Below are positions 25,209 through 35,181 of a stretch of DNA of 64,000 nt, one piece after another. Where the stretch lies: contig NZ_FQZU01000004.1 in the NCBI RefSeq assembly GCF_900142135.1, positions 186,001 to 250,000 on the forward strand, read 5' to 3'. A model generated the notes under the pieces. That model did no database searches. It worked only from the letters and a program-made list of their open reading frames with translations, and was not told where the DNA came from. This DNA is from Desulfatibacillum alkenivorans DSM 16219. Its GTDB lineage: Bacteria > Desulfobacterota > Desulfobacteria > Desulfobacterales > Desulfatibacillaceae. The position numbers and the translations under genes were made by a program. The number at the start of each line of letters is the position of its first letter. Within the stretch, counting starts at the first letter, position 1.

Positions 25209-25847
25209 GTGAAACCCGGAAGAATCATTCCAATCATATGTACAGCGCTGATGTTAGGGGCGCTGTCGGCTTGCAATATCTCGCGCACCGCCGCAACCCC
25301 CATCACGCATTACACTCTGGAATATGAATCCCCAAAAATGGAAAAGGCCCAAGTCCTGCCTTACGTCATCATGCTCAAACGCTTTTCCGTTTCTCCGGAC
25401 TACAATATGCTGCCCATCATATACCGGGACAAAGCCTTTGTGCGAAACACCTACTCCTATCACAGGTGGAGGGCCAACCCCGGGGACCTGGTGACGTATT
25501 ATCTGGCCAGGGACTTTAAGGCCCAGAGCGCCTTTGCAGCCGTTCTTTCCTATGACTCCAACCTCAGGATGACCCACACTCTGGAAGGCGTGGTGGAGGA
25601 GTTTTACGAAAGGGACGGCGAAGAAAGCTGGGAGGCTGTTTTGGGCTTCAGCGTCACCCTGGTCAAAATGCACGAGCCTGACGTGACCCGTCAGATAGTA
25701 CTTCAAAAACAATACCGCCTGACCCAAAAGGCGGAGGAAAAGAATCCGGAATCCATCGCCAAGGCCATGAGCCAGGCCATGGAAAAAGCGTCCCTCATGG
25801 TAATGGAGGACGTGTACGCGGCTCTGGCGGCCGAAGACCGGAAATAG
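25209..25847 (+). CDS. ABC-transporter auxiliary lipoprotein (PqiC/YmbA-like)
   Basis: 212 residues. GTG 25209 is preferred: AAGGAG lies 8 bases upstream and the product then begins MKPGRIIPIICTALMLGALSAC, a lipoprotein signal with lipobox LSAC. The body resembles the ABC-type transport auxiliary (PqiC, DUF330) family that partners MCE systems (HYTLEYESP; PYVIMLKRFSVSPDYNM). A likely outer-membrane anchor for the transporter. Thioesterase gene follows after 9 bases. Confidence 0.82.
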   Translation: MKPGRIIPIICTALMLGALSACNISRTAATPITHYTLEYESPKMEKAQVLPYVIMLKRFSVSPDYNMLPIIYRDKAFVRNTYSYHRWRANPGDLVTYYLARDFKAQSAFAAVLSYDSNLRMTHTLEGVVEEFYERDGEESWEAVLGFSVTLVKMHEPDVTRQIVLQKQYRLTQKAEEKNPESIAKAMSQAMEKASLMVMEDVYAALAAEDRK

Positions 25848-25856
25848 GCGGATAAG

Positions 25857-26378
25857 ATGGAAGAAACCCAACGCATCCCTCTGCCCAATTTGGAGGGTTA
25901 TAATTGCTTCGCCTGCGGGTCGGCCAACCCCATCGGCCTGCATATGCATTTCTTTCTGGAAGGGGATAAAGTGGTCTCGGATTTGGTCTTGGACCAAAAC
26001 CTGGCCGGCTGGGAAAACCTGGTCCACGGCGGCATCATTTCCACGCTCATGGACGAAATCGTGGGCTGGACCGTCATCACCCTGAAAAGAAAATTCTTCG
26101 TCACCCGCAGTCTGAACATCCGCTATTTGCGCCCCATACCCGTGGGCTCCAAAGTGCGCGTGCAGGGCAAGTTCCGGTCCGAGTCGGAAAACGGACGGGC
26201 GACCATAGACGCCCTGTTGCTGGGGCCTGACGGCCGCAAGTCCGCCACGGGCAAGGCCGAGGTGGCCTTTTTGTCCGAAAAGCGCATCAAGGAAATCCCC
26301 CAAAGCCACCAAAAGGACATGAACTGGCTCTTTGAACAATTGGAGATCGCATTCAACAAAAGCGCCCTGTCGGAGTGA
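25857..26378 (+). CDS. PaaI-type hotdog-fold thioesterase
   Basis: 173 residues. The core shows the PaaI-type hotdog pattern: LVHGGIISTLMDEIVGWTVI (HGG-xxx-LxDE), with the upstream motif NCFACGSANPIGLHM. It probably hydrolyses acyl-CoA or acyl-ACP; the chain length is unknown. Last gene of the lipid-transport operon; a strong terminator follows. Confidence 0.88.
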   Translation: MEETQRIPLPNLEGYNCFACGSANPIGLHMHFFLEGDKVVSDLVLDQNLAGWENLVHGGIISTLMDEIVGWTVITLKRKFFVTRSLNIRYLRPIPVGSKVRVQGKFRSESENGRATIDALLLGPDGRKSATGKAEVAFLSEKRIKEIPQSHQKDMNWLFEQLEIAFNKSALSE

Positions 26379-26451
26379 TATGAAAATGTTCAGGTAGGCA
26401 ATGGTAGTTTGAGATTTTAGCAACTTACGCCCATCACAATCAGTCAGCGCC

Positions 26452-26515
26452 AAAGCCGCCGCTTTCCGTCATCCCCGTGGAGGGAGACGGCGGGATGATT
26501 GCGGCTTTTTTGCAA
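26452..26515 (+). terminator. Terminator after the Mla/thioesterase operon
   Basis: AAAGCCGC (26452-26459, frame of CAAAGCCGCC) pairs with GCGGCTTT (26501-26508), with an inner TCATCCC/GGGATGA pair, followed by TTTTTT. Confidence 0.75.
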
Positions 26516-26605
26516 TCATCATAACGCCTTCCCGGAAACGGGGACCCAGTGTTCTTCTTTAACATTACCAACTGCGCCCGTCGGCTCCCTGAAAGTCTCC
26601 CGCCG

Positions 26606-27838
26606 TCAATCATTGCGACCCCTCAACAACAAATTCCCCAACAACGCCGTCGCCCCCATGACTCCGAAGGCGATCCCCCACGAAAAGGCGCTATGCCCTC
26701 CGCCCGTCAGGTCCAGGGCGAATCCCGAAGCCACGGTCCCCAGGGACGCGGCCGCAAATCCTCCCAGGGACTGCAGCGCCATGGTCGATCCCCGGCGTTC
26801 CGGCTGGGCGGCCGTGATAACCCCGGAGTGTATGGCCGCCGAATCTCCCTGGAAAAACACCGTGTAAAACAGGCACAGCCCGGCCACCGCAAGGTAGGGC
26901 AGATGCACGGCGAACCCCATTGCCAATGCTGTAATGCACGAAACCGCCATGATTCCCCGGACCACCCTCCGCCTGCCGAACCGGTCCGCCAGCTCCCCGC
27001 CGGTGATGCTGGCTATCATGCCGAAAATTCCCGCTACAGCCATGACCGTCGTAGGATCAGGATAACTTTCCAGCTCCTTTTGCAAGGTCAGGGAAAAGGT
27101 TAAAAACGCGACCATCCAGGATCGGGCCGCGAACATCTCCCACATATGGCACATATACGCCAAAATGTAGGAGCGGGCAGGGCGGTTTTTCCAGGCCGGC
27201 CGGAAGTCGAATGTTTCCCAAAAAGAGGCGCCGTCGCCAATTTGCGGCGCAGGCCTGGGGGCCAGCATGAAAAACGATATGATCAAGGCCGCCAAAGACC
27301 CAACGGCGGCTCCCGCAAAGGCCGTTTTCCATCCCAAAACGGAAAAGATTTTTCCCGTGACGTAAAAGGACATGCTCATGCCCAGACCGAAGCTGGCCGT
27401 ATAAAAGGACACAGCCCGCGACTGGGACTGCTCGGGAATCCGGTCAATCAGCGCTTTCAGGCCGGGGACGAAGGTCCCGGCGAGCCCCAGCCCGGCCAGC
27501 GCCCGGAAAAGGAGCGCCAGCCAGAATCCGTTGACCGCCAGGGCGAAGCCCAGGTTGGCCGCGAATCCCAACACACAGCAGGTCAGGTAGATCTTACGGC
27601 CGTCCATGCGATCGGTCAGGCTGGTCAAAAAGGGCACGCCCAGGGTGTAGCCCATGAAATAGACGCCGTTGATCCAGCCGGCCTGGCTGTTGGACAGGCC
27701 CCATAGCTTGAGAAAATGGGGCAGCAGGGCGGGAAAGGCGAAGACCCCCAGCATGGAGCACACCTGGGCCGTGCACATGGCGAAAATCAGCCATGCGCCT
27801 TTTGGCGATGGCGGTCTTGCTGGGTCTTGGGGCTTCAC
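26606..27838 (-). CDS. MFS transporter
   Basis: 410 residues, about 12 membrane segments. The start is GTG at 27838 with AAGGAG 7 bases upstream. Family marks include the loop 2-3 motif GVPFLTSLTDRMDGRKIYL and the second-half GGELADRFGRRRV. The substrate is unknown. It lies alone on the minus strand, convergent with the lipid-transport operon. Confidence 0.88.
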   Translation of the reverse strand: MKPQDPARPPSPKGAWLIFAMCTAQVCSMLGVFAFPALLPHFLKLWGLSNSQAGWINGVYFMGYTLGVPFLTSLTDRMDGRKIYLTCCVLGFAANLGFALAVNGFWLALLFRALAGLGLAGTFVPGLKALIDRIPEQSQSRAVSFYTASFGLGMSMSFYVTGKIFSVLGWKTAFAGAAVGSLAALIISFFMLAPRPAPQIGDGASFWETFDFRPAWKNRPARSYILAYMCHMWEMFAARSWMVAFLTFSLTLQKELESYPDPTTVMAVAGIFGMIASITGGELADRFGRRRVVRGIMAVSCITALAMGFAVHLPYLAVAGLCLFYTVFFQGDSAAIHSGVITAAQPERRGSTMALQSLGGFAAASLGTVASGFALDLTGGGHSAFSWGIAFGVMGATALLGNLLLRGRND

Positions 27839-28125
27839 GCAGGGCTCCTTTCCTGAAAAAGCGTAAAACCCATACTACCATATCAGGAAGGGCGCTGACA
27901 CAAAAAGCAGGCAAGCCGCCGGCCCTTCTCGCAATCACATTTTATGTCGTTGCAATATCCTTGCGCCATGTAGTTGCGAGGTCTCCTCGCCATGCAGCCG
28001 CGCCTCTCCGTAGGCTCCTCATTCCGCTATGTTGGCGCGCCCCCCTGCGGGCGGCATTCGCTGCGGCATGTCCCAATTGGCCCATGGGCTTGGGGGAACA
28101 GCTTCAGGGCTTGCCCTGCGTTTTT
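27839..28125. other. Intergenic region between comEC and MFS genes
   Basis: No gene seen. The far end contains CAGGGCTTGCCCTG (about 28106-28119) followed by a run of seven T, which may act as a weak hairpin, and belongs to a family of 'GGGCAAGCCC' type intergenic motifs also seen at about 51220-51660. Confidence 0.4.
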
Positions 28126-30663
28126 TTATTGTAGAGACAAGTTTATAGACGCCTTGCCCGCCCAATCCTCTCCTTCCGCGGAAAAGGTGCAGGCGCCCTG
28201 GGTTCCCGTATTATACATCTTTGCCCCGACTTTTTCGTATCGCCTTACTACTTCTTCATGGGGAAAGCCGTACCAGTTTCTGTAACCCGTTGTGAACACC
28301 ACGTGCTCAGGCCGGACCGCCTCTACAAAGGCCTGGGTGGAGGACGTCCTGCTGCCGTGGTGGGGCGCAGCCAGAAGGGTGGATTGCAGGATTTCAGGGG
28401 GCCAGCGCTTAAGCAGCAGGTTTTCCCCTTGCTCGCCGATGTCGCCCGTAAATAAAACCGACTTATCGCCCCTGGATAATTTTAACACAAGAGAATTCTC
28501 GTTCAATTGCACGTCGCCGCCCAAGCCCGCTTCAAACCCGGGCGCCGGGTGCAAAACCCGGGCGGTTACGCCCCGAATAACCCGCGGCTTGTGCAGTTCC
28601 TTCAAAGACGGCCTCAAAACATCCTTGCGTTCGCACGCCGCCGTGAGATGCTCATAGGCATGGATGGGGGCTGGCTGGCCGTTGGACCAGAACTCCCTCA
28701 CGCGAAATCTTTCGGCCATGTAACCCAGGCCCCCGGCGTGGTCGTGCTGGGGATGGGTCAGAACAAGGTATTCTATGGTATGGATTTTTTGTTGCCAGAG
28801 ATATGGGGCGACGATCATTCTGCCCGTGTCAAAAGAGGAGGACGCCGAAAGCCCGCCTCCGTCAATTAGCATGCAAGGCCCGCCCGGAAACTCCACCAGG
28901 ACCGCGCTTCCCTGGCCCACGTCCAGAAAGGTGACCTGCAAATCCTCTCTCCCGAATCGCTGATGCATCCAATATCCGGCGTCGGCCAGCCCCCCAATCA
29001 GACACACCGCCAGTAAAGCCGCGCTCCATTTTTTCTTCACGTTTATCAGGGCGAACAAGGCCGCGTAATACAGGGCCATTTCCAGGGCGTTGGGCTTGAT
29101 GGGCATGACCGAGGCGAAAGGGACGGAGGCCAGCCATTGGGACAATGATAAAACAAATTGGAGAAGATGACCCGCCGCAGCGATCATAAAGCCCGACAGC
29201 CAGGGGAGGATGGGGTGGATCAATCCCGCCATCAGAGCCAAGGGCAATACCGCGAACCCGATCAAAGGGACCACGATCAGGTTGGCCAACGGCCCAACCA
29301 GGGAAATCCGGTCGAAATAATGGAGTACAATGGGCGCCGCGCCCAAATGGGCAACAATGGGAATTAACAAATAGATCAAACCCCGGCGCTGCAATTTTTC
29401 GCCCAGGGTGATGGGGATGGTCCTGAACGGAATCTTTTTCAGGCCGTATAAAATGCAGAACACCGCCGTAAACGACAACTGAAAGCCCACGTCGAACAAG
29501 GCCGGCGGGTTCCAAAGCAATATGAGGACCGCCGCCGCGCCCAGGGTGTTCAGCGAATCGTAATCCCGGTTAAATACATAGGCCATAAGAAAAACGCCCA
29601 CCATGATGACAGCCCGCTGGGTGGAGGGCGCCATGCCGGTGAGCATTCCGTAGAACAGCACGGGCGCCATGGTCAGAATCGCGCTGATTTGGAAGAGCCG
29701 GCCCGAAAGCAGCAGCCTTTCAGAACGCGACAAAATCCACTTGAAAAGAAACAGCGCAAACACCGCCACCATGCCGATGTGCAGGCCCGAAATAGCCAGC
29801 ACATGGGCGATGCCTGCGTCCGCAAACAGATCTCGCGCGTCCTGGTCCACGGCTTTTTTGTCGCCCAACAGCAAAGCCCGGAGCAGAGGGCGGCTTGACT
29901 CGGGCGCGGACTCTTCTATCAGCCTTCCCAGGCTTTTTTCGGTTCGCGTGAAAAAACCGCCCGGCGCCTCCAGGATTTCCAGCTTGTCTTTGCCTCGCAC
30001 GTAGGCTGACCCGAAGATATTTTTAAACCGCATGTAGCGGACGTAATCGAACCCTCCGGGGTTGCTGAAATTCCTGAAAGACCGGATGTCCGACCTGAAA
30101 TGCACTTTGGCGCCTTTGATCAGTTCCGGAACCGGAGGCCGCACCGTCGTCCTGATTCTGCCTTTTAGAGGGCCGCTGGAGTTGACGTCACTCACTCGAA
30201 GCACGAACCGGGTTCTGTCCCTAAACTGGTCAGGCCGCTCAACAATGGTTCCGGTAATCGCCGCCGGCCCGGCGTCTGCATATGTACTTATATGCCCGTC
30301 CGGGTTTGGGGGGCCTGTCCAGGGCAAGAGAGAAATCCAGCCTATGCAAAAAATAATAGGAAGGCAGGCCGCGGCGGGGGCGGCCTTGGCTTTTATCAGC
30401 AGGGCCAATGCAAGGATTGACAGGAAGATTGCCGGGGCTATGCCCCAGGCAGGGAGGAAAAAGCCGCAGGCGACGCCCACTCCCTGGGCCAGGGCCAGCC
30501 CGGACATGGGCCTGGACAAGGCCGGGCCGGGTTTTATTGCGCAAAGATGTTGGCGCGCCGCGCTTCGGGTTTTGGAAAGCCCTCGCCCAATGCGGAAAAG
30601 GAGGCTATTTGACCCGTCGGACGGCGGCTCCCAATTGGGAGAACTTCTGCTCGATGGATTCAT
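28126..30663 (-). CDS. comEC: ComEC/Rec2-type DNA uptake channel protein
   Basis: 845 residues. Domains are a DUF4131-like N-terminal part with early membrane segments, a Competence domain with many membrane segments (for example [20 protein letters not shown]), and a C-terminal metallo-beta-lactamase-like domain ([31 protein letters not shown], HxHxDH-like; [15 protein letters not shown]). ComEC moves single-stranded DNA across the inner membrane during natural transformation. The ATG at 30663 overlaps murA by 59 bases, so a later start (ATG 30507) is quite possible. Other competence genes are not in the window. Confidence 0.88.
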   Translation of the reverse strand: MNPSSRSSPNWEPPSDGSNSLLFRIGRGLSKTRSAARQHLCAIKPGPALSRPMSGLALAQGVGVACGFFLPAWGIAPAIFLSILALALLIKAKAAPAAACLPIIFCIGWISLLPWTGPPNPDGHISTYADAGPAAITGTIVERPDQFRDRTRFVLRVSDVNSSGPLKGRIRTTVRPPVPELIKGAKVHFRSDIRSFRNFSNPGGFDYVRYMRFKNIFGSAYVRGKDKLEILEAPGGFFTRTEKSLGRLIEESAPESSRPLLRALLLGDKKAVDQDARDLFADAGIAHVLAISGLHIGMVAVFALFLFKWILSRSERLLLSGRLFQISAILTMAPVLFYGMLTGMAPSTQRAVIMVGVFLMAYVFNRDYDSLNTLGAAAVLILLWNPPALFDVGFQLSFTAVFCILYGLKKIPFRTIPITLGEKLQRRGLIYLLIPIVAHLGAAPIVLHYFDRISLVGPLANLIVVPLIGFAVLPLALMAGLIHPILPWLSGFMIAAAGHLLQFVLSLSQWLASVPFASVMPIKPNALEMALYYAALFALINVKKKWSAALLAVCLIGGLADAGYWMHQRFGREDLQVTFLDVGQGSAVLVEFPGGPCMLIDGGGLSASSSFDTGRMIVAPYLWQQKIHTIEYLVLTHPQHDHAGGLGYMAERFRVREFWSNGQPAPIHAYEHLTAACERKDVLRPSLKELHKPRVIRGVTARVLHPAPGFEAGLGGDVQLNENSLVLKLSRGDKSVLFTGDIGEQGENLLLKRWPPEILQSTLLAAPHHGSRTSSTQAFVEAVRPEHVVFTTGYRNWYGFPHEEVVRRYEKVGAKMYNTGTQGACTFSAEGEDWAGKASINLSLQ

Positions 30664-31855
30664 ATCCCCGGTCTATGTGGTAGACCCGGTGAATTTCCGT
30701 GCTTCCCTGGGCGATCAAACCGGCAAGTATCAGGGACGCACTGGCCCGCAGGTCGGTGGCCATCACCGGCGCTGCAGACAGATGTTTCACTCCCCGGATC
30801 ACTGCACTGTTCTGCGAAATGGAGATGTTGGCGCCCATTCGCACAAGTTCGCTCACGTGGATGAATCTGTTTTCAAAAATGGTTTCCGCAATAACCGAAA
30901 GGCCCTTGGCCGTAGTCATAAGCACCATGAACTGGGCCTGCATATCCGTGGGAAAGCCGGGATGGGGCAGGGTTTTTACGTCCACGCTGCAAATAGGGCG
31001 CTTTCCCTGAACCCGGATTCCGTTGTGCTCCTCGGTCACCGTAGCGCCTGCCAGCCTGAGTTTGCTGATTAAGGCCTGCAAGTGGGCGGGGACGGCGTCC
31101 TTAACCAGGACGTTCCCCTCGGTGAGAGCCGCGGCGACCATGAATGTGCCCGCTTCGATCCGGTCGGGAATGATGCTGAATTCCACGGGATTCAAGGCTT
31201 CCACGCCCGTAATGGTGAGGACCGGCGATCCCGCGCCTTCCACCTTGCCGCCCATGCGGTTTAAGAGATCGGCCAGGGCCACGATTTCCGGCTCTCTGGC
31301 GACATTTCTGAGGATGGTCACGCCTTCGGCCAGGCAGGCGGCCATCATGAGGTTTTCCGTGCCAGTGACCGTGGGGGTGTCCAGGTAGATGTCCGCGCCG
31401 CGCAATTTTTCGGCCTGCACCTCCACGTATCCGTGGGAAAGCTCTACGGTGGCGCCTAGCATTTCCAGGCCGCGCAAATGCTGGTCGATGGGTCTGGCGC
31501 CAATGGCGCAGCCCCCGGGCAGGCTGACCCGGGCTTTTTTCAGCCTGGCGGTCAAGGGGCCCAAAACCAGCACCGAGGCGCGCATTCTGCGCACCAGGTC
31601 GTAAGGCGCTTCGGTCTCACACAGGCCGGAGGCGTCTACTTTAATGGTATGGCCGTCCTTTTCCACCTTGGCGCCCAAATGCTCCAGCAAGAGGCCTATG
31701 GTGTTGATGTCCTGAAGTTCGGGTACATTATAAAAGGTGTTCCAGCCGTCCACCAAAAGCGAGGCCGCCAGGATGGGCAACGCCGCGTTTTTCGCGCCTG
31801 AAACCTGAACCTCGCCGGACAGGGTTCTTCCGCCTTCTACGATTATTCTATCCAT
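30605..31855 (-). CDS. murA: UDP-N-acetylglucosamine 1-carboxyvinyltransferase
   Basis: 416 residues, full length. MurA adds enolpyruvate to UDP-GlcNAc, the first committed step of peptidoglycan synthesis. Visible: [17 protein letters not shown] near the N-terminus, and the catalytic Cys loop [15 protein letters not shown]. Residues such as [11 protein letters not shown] are as expected. comEC overlaps or follows directly on the same strand. Confidence 0.97.
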   Translation of the reverse strand: MDRIIVEGGRTLSGEVQVSGAKNAALPILAASLLVDGWNTFYNVPELQDINTIGLLLEHLGAKVEKDGHTIKVDASGLCETEAPYDLVRRMRASVLVLGPLTARLKKARVSLPGGCAIGARPIDQHLRGLEMLGATVELSHGYVEVQAEKLRGADIYLDTPTVTGTENLMMAACLAEGVTILRNVAREPEIVALADLLNRMGGKVEGAGSPVLTITGVEALNPVEFSIIPDRIEAGTFMVAAALTEGNVLVKDAVPAHLQALISKLRLAGATVTEEHNGIRVQGKRPICSVDVKTLPHPGFPTDMQAQFMVLMTTAKGLSVIAETIFENRFIHVSELVRMGANISISQNSAVIRGVKHLSAAPVMATDLRASASLILAGLIAQGSTEIHRVYHIDRGYESIEQKFSQLGAAVRRVK

Positions 31856-32189
31856 AATTTATAAAAATGCTTTCACGCTAAAATTTTTTAGACAAAATCC
31901 CGATATAAAGGGGAGTTGCTACTGCCCCCCCGCCCGGATCATAGAGGAATAAGGCTCGGCGGCGGGACGAAAAGTTGGCAAACGAGGATTACCATAAGAC
32001 TGGCGGGGGTAATTGTCAAATGAAACGGTTGACAATCAAGCATTTGCCCGGTATACGCCCATAATGAGAAAATTCGTTTCCTCCTGCCGCGGGCTATTCG
32101 TGCGCCTGCTGACGCGAGGGGGAAATTTTTTTGCCCCGTTATGAGGACCGCCTCAGGCGGGTCAGTGTGTATTCGGATCAGGAGGAATC
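31856..32189. other. Divergent intergenic region between murA and metV
   Basis: 334 bases with no gene. It should hold the promoters of both divergent transcripts. I see an imperfect inverted repeat GACCGCC-TCA-GGCGGGTC (32146-32163, no T tail) 26 bases before metV and a ribosome site CAGGAGGAATC before its ATG. No recognised riboswitch. Confidence 0.5.
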
Positions 32190-32873
32190 ATGATAGTTGC
32201 GGAAAGAAAACCATTTGATGAAATCAGCGATCTGCTGGCCGGCTACGACAAGGTTCTTACCGTTGGTTGTAAGACTTGCGTCGCCGTGTGCCTTGCAGGG
32301 GGCGAGAAAGAAGCCGCTCTCCTGAACAAGGAACTGATGCTGGCTCGCAAGGTTGCTGGCAAGCCCGTAGAAACATGCGCCGCACTGGTCGAAAGACAGT
32401 GCGACATGGAATTTTTGGCCGAACTGGACGACATCGTCGATCAGTATGACGCTATTGTATCTATGGCTTGTGGAGCCGGGGTGCAGTTCATGGCGGAACG
32501 CTACCCGACAAAACCTGTCCTCCCCGGGGTGAACACCACCTTTATCGGGGTCAACAGAGACGTGGGATGGTACGAAGAAAAATGCCGTTCCTGCGGTAAC
32601 TGTCTGCTGGGCGTCACCGGGGGCATCTGTCCCATCACCATGTGCGCAAAATCCCTTATGAACGGTCCCTGCGGCGGCACCAACCAGACCAGCTGCGAGA
32701 TCAATAAGGATCAACCCTGCGCATGGTATGCCATTTATCAGAGGCTGGCCGGCCAGGACCGGTTGGACAATATCCTGAAAATGACGGAGATAATGGATTG
32801 GCGCAATAACGTGCCGCGCACCATTGTCCAGCCCGGTTACGAACAACGCAAAGCCGCTTTCAGCGACAAATAG
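32190..32873 (+). CDS. metV: MetV-like methylene-THF reductase partner, zinc/Fe-S type
   Basis: 227 residues of the MTHFR C-terminal (MetV) family. It is Cys rich: GCKTCVAVCLAG near the N-terminus, then a distal block CRSCGNCLLGVTGGICPITM, CAKSLMNGPCGG and SCEINKDQPC, which binds an Fe-S cluster or zinc in known MetV proteins. In Moorella, MetV associates with MetF and HdrABC/MvhD; this is family knowledge. Here the same neighbours follow in order on the same strand, 69 bases before metF. Confidence 0.92.
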   Translation: MIVAERKPFDEISDLLAGYDKVLTVGCKTCVAVCLAGGEKEAALLNKELMLARKVAGKPVETCAALVERQCDMEFLAELDDIVDQYDAIVSMACGAGVQFMAERYPTKPVLPGVNTTFIGVNRDVGWYEEKCRSCGNCLLGVTGGICPITMCAKSLMNGPCGGTNQTSCEINKDQPCAWYAIYQRLAGQDRLDNILKMTEIMDWRNNVPRTIVQPGYEQRKAAFSDK

Positions 32874-32942
32874 CCCGCCCTTGGCCTGTAAAGGCCGGGG
32901 CTTTCATTTGCTTTGCGGCAAGAAAGCGAGAAGGAAAAGCAT

Positions 32943-33875
32943 ATGGCTGAATTCAAGTCAAACAGCAAACTGGAAAGAATTTTAAGAGCGGGACACTTCG
33001 CCTTCACAGGAGAGCTTGGGCCCCCGCGTGGTTCCAGCGTTGAGCATGTGCGGGAAAAGGCCAAACCCCTCAAGGGCAACGTGGACCTGGTAAATATCAC
33101 CGACAACCAAACCGCTATGGTGCGTATGTCCAGCTGGGCCGCCTCCATCATCGCCAAGGAAGAAGGCCTGGAGCCCAATTATCAGATGGTGTGCCGCGAT
33201 AGGAACCGCCTCGCCATGCAGGGCGACATCCTGGGCGCTTACGCCATGGGCATCAATAACATTCTTTGCCTTTCCGGCGACCACATGCAGTTCGGCGACC
33301 ATCCCGGCGCCAAGGGCGTGTTCGACGTAGACTCCACCCAGCTCATCCACATGGTTAAAAAAATGCGCGATGAGGGAACTTTCCAGGGCGGAGCGGAAAT
33401 CGAAGAGCCCCCCAAAATGTTCATCGGCGGCGCCGCCAACCCCTTTGCAGAACCTTTTGAATGGCGCGTCCACAGGCTGGCGAAAAAAGTAGCCGCAGGC
33501 GTGGACTTCATCCAGACCCAGTGCATCTTCAACATGGAAAAATTCCGTAAGTGGGTCGCCCAGGCCAATGATATGGGGCTGACCGAAAAGGTCTACATCC
33601 TGGCCGGCGTCACCCCCATGAAGAGCGTGGGTATGGCGAAATACATGAAAAACCGTGTGCCCGGCATGGACGTTCCCGACGAGATCATCAAACGGCTCCA
33701 GGGCGCGGAAAAAGGCAAAGTGGCTGAAGAGGGCATCAAGATCGCCTGCGAGCAGATTGAAGAATTCAAGGAAATGAAGGGCATCGCCGGCGTCCACCTC
33801 ATGGCCATCGAGTGGGAGCACAAGGTTCCTGAAATCGCCGAACGGGCCAAAGTGTTGCCGCGGCCTGTGGTATAA
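32943..33875 (+). CDS. metF: Methylenetetrahydrofolate reductase
   Basis: 310 residues from ATG 32943 (AAGGA upstream; an upstream TTG at 32913 is unlikely). It is a MetF-type TIM barrel binding FAD, reducing 5,10-methylene- to 5-methyl-tetrahydrofolate. Visible marks are FAFTGELGPPRGSS, VNITDNQTAMVRMSSW and the region around QTQCIFNMEKF. In sulfate reducers this is part of the methyl (eastern) branch of the Wood-Ljungdahl pathway. Gap to hdrA is 88 bases. There is no NADH-binding domain, in line with reduction through the Hdr-type partners. Confidence 0.95.
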   Translation: MAEFKSNSKLERILRAGHFAFTGELGPPRGSSVEHVREKAKPLKGNVDLVNITDNQTAMVRMSSWAASIIAKEEGLEPNYQMVCRDRNRLAMQGDILGAYAMGINNILCLSGDHMQFGDHPGAKGVFDVDSTQLIHMVKKMRDEGTFQGGAEIEEPPKMFIGGAANPFAEPFEWRVHRLAKKVAAGVDFIQTQCIFNMEKFRKWVAQANDMGLTEKVYILAGVTPMKSVGMAKYMKNRVPGMDVPDEIIKRLQGAEKGKVAEEGIKIACEQIEEFKEMKGIAGVHLMAIEWEHKVPEIAERAKVLPRPVV

Positions 33876-33963
33876 ATGGCAAGTGTGCTTGTTTCATGAC
33901 GCGCAAGACCTGCCCCGGGCGGAAAGCCCAACTTAGGGCAGGGAGTATCGAAGGAGAAAGCAA

Positions 33964-35181
33964 TTGACTGACAAACCGAAAAAAGCTCTTGTCATTGGCG
34001 GCGGCATAGCAGGTCTGACAGCGGCCTGGGAACTCGCCCAGAGCCAGGTTGACGTGGAGCTTGTGGAAAAAAGTCCCTTTTTGGGCGGGCACAGCATCAG
34101 CTACTGCTGCAAGGCGACCGATGAATGTGTAAAGTGCGGCGCTTGCTCTGTGGACAAAATGCTGGCTCAGGTGGTTAGTGAACCCCGGATTAATGTGACC
34201 CTGGGCGCCGCCGTGGCCAAAGTGGATAAAGGCGGAAAATTCACCGCTTCCCTGGACGTGGCCCCTGCTTACATTGATGCGGAAAAATGCGATAACTGCG
34301 GAGAATGCTTTCAGGAATTCCGCAATACCGGCGCGGTGGTTCGCGGATACTCCAAGAACAACACCCCGCTGTACGCCATTTGCGCCGATGCCGCCAAGGA
34401 CGTGGACGCCGCCAAACTGGCGGGCGTTTGCCCCAAAGGCGCCATCAACCTGGACGCCAAGGCGACCAAAAAGAAAATCAACGCCGACACCGTGGTCGTA
34501 GCCACCGGGTTCACCCCCTTTGACGCGACCAAAAAACCCACCTACGGCTACGGCGTGCGCGATAACGTGATCACGGGCATGGAACTGGAAGCCCTGATTC
34601 GCCAAAAAGGCCAGGTGGTGCGCCCCACGGACCTCAATCCCCCTGCCAAGACCGCTTTCATCCAGTGCGTCGGCAGCCGGGACGCCCGCCTTGGCAACCT
34701 GTGGTGCAGCCAGGTGTGCTGCGCTTACGGCCTGCGTATGGCCCGTAAGATCAAGTACGCCAACCCCGAAGCGGAAGTGAAAGTCTTTTACATGGACATC
34801 CAGAGCATCGGAAAGAACTTCCCCGCTTTCTACACCCAGTGCAAGGAAGAACTCGGTTTTGTGCGGAACATCCCCGTGGACGTGTACCCGGAGGAAGAAG
34901 GCCGCATGCGCCTTTCCTACGCCGATGAAGACACCGGCGAACGCAAGGACGAAATCTTTGACCTGCTGGTTCTCTCCATCGGCATCACCCCCGGGGAAGA
35001 CAACGCACAGGTCGCGGAACTGTTCTCCCTGGACCAGGATCAGGACGGCTTCCTGGTTGAAAAGGGCGAAGGCGTATTCCTGGCGGGAACGGCCGCAGGA
35101 CCTAAAAACATTCCAGCTTCCATGGCCCAGGCGGGATTTGCGGCCTCCGAAGCGCTTAAATACATAGGGGTGACCAAATGA
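33964..35181 (+). CDS. hdrA: HdrA/QmoA-like FAD-dependent Fe-S oxidoreductase
   Basis: 405 residues, start TTG with AAGGAGAAAGCAA upstream. It begins with the FAD-binding motif VIGGGIAGLTAAWELAQ (residues 11-27). Fe-S motifs: CCKATDECVKCGACSVDKML (about residues 44-63) and CDNCGECFQEFRN (about 105-117). This size is closer to QmoA/short HdrA than to methanogen HdrA. It probably takes electrons from, or bifurcates to, MetF. Its stop overlaps the next start by 4 bases (ATGA), so translation is coupled. Confidence 0.9.
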   Translation: MTDKPKKALVIGGGIAGLTAAWELAQSQVDVELVEKSPFLGGHSISYCCKATDECVKCGACSVDKMLAQVVSEPRINVTLGAAVAKVDKGGKFTASLDVAPAYIDAEKCDNCGECFQEFRNTGAVVRGYSKNNTPLYAICADAAKDVDAAKLAGVCPKGAINLDAKATKKKINADTVVVATGFTPFDATKKPTYGYGVRDNVITGMELEALIRQKGQVVRPTDLNPPAKTAFIQCVGSRDARLGNLWCSQVCCAYGLRMARKIKYANPEAEVKVFYMDIQSIGKNFPAFYTQCKEELGFVRNIPVDVYPEEEGRMRLSYADEDTGERKDEIFDLLVLSIGITPGEDNAQVAELFSLDQDQDGFLVEKGEGVFLAGTAAGPKNIPASMAQAGFAASEALKYIGVTK

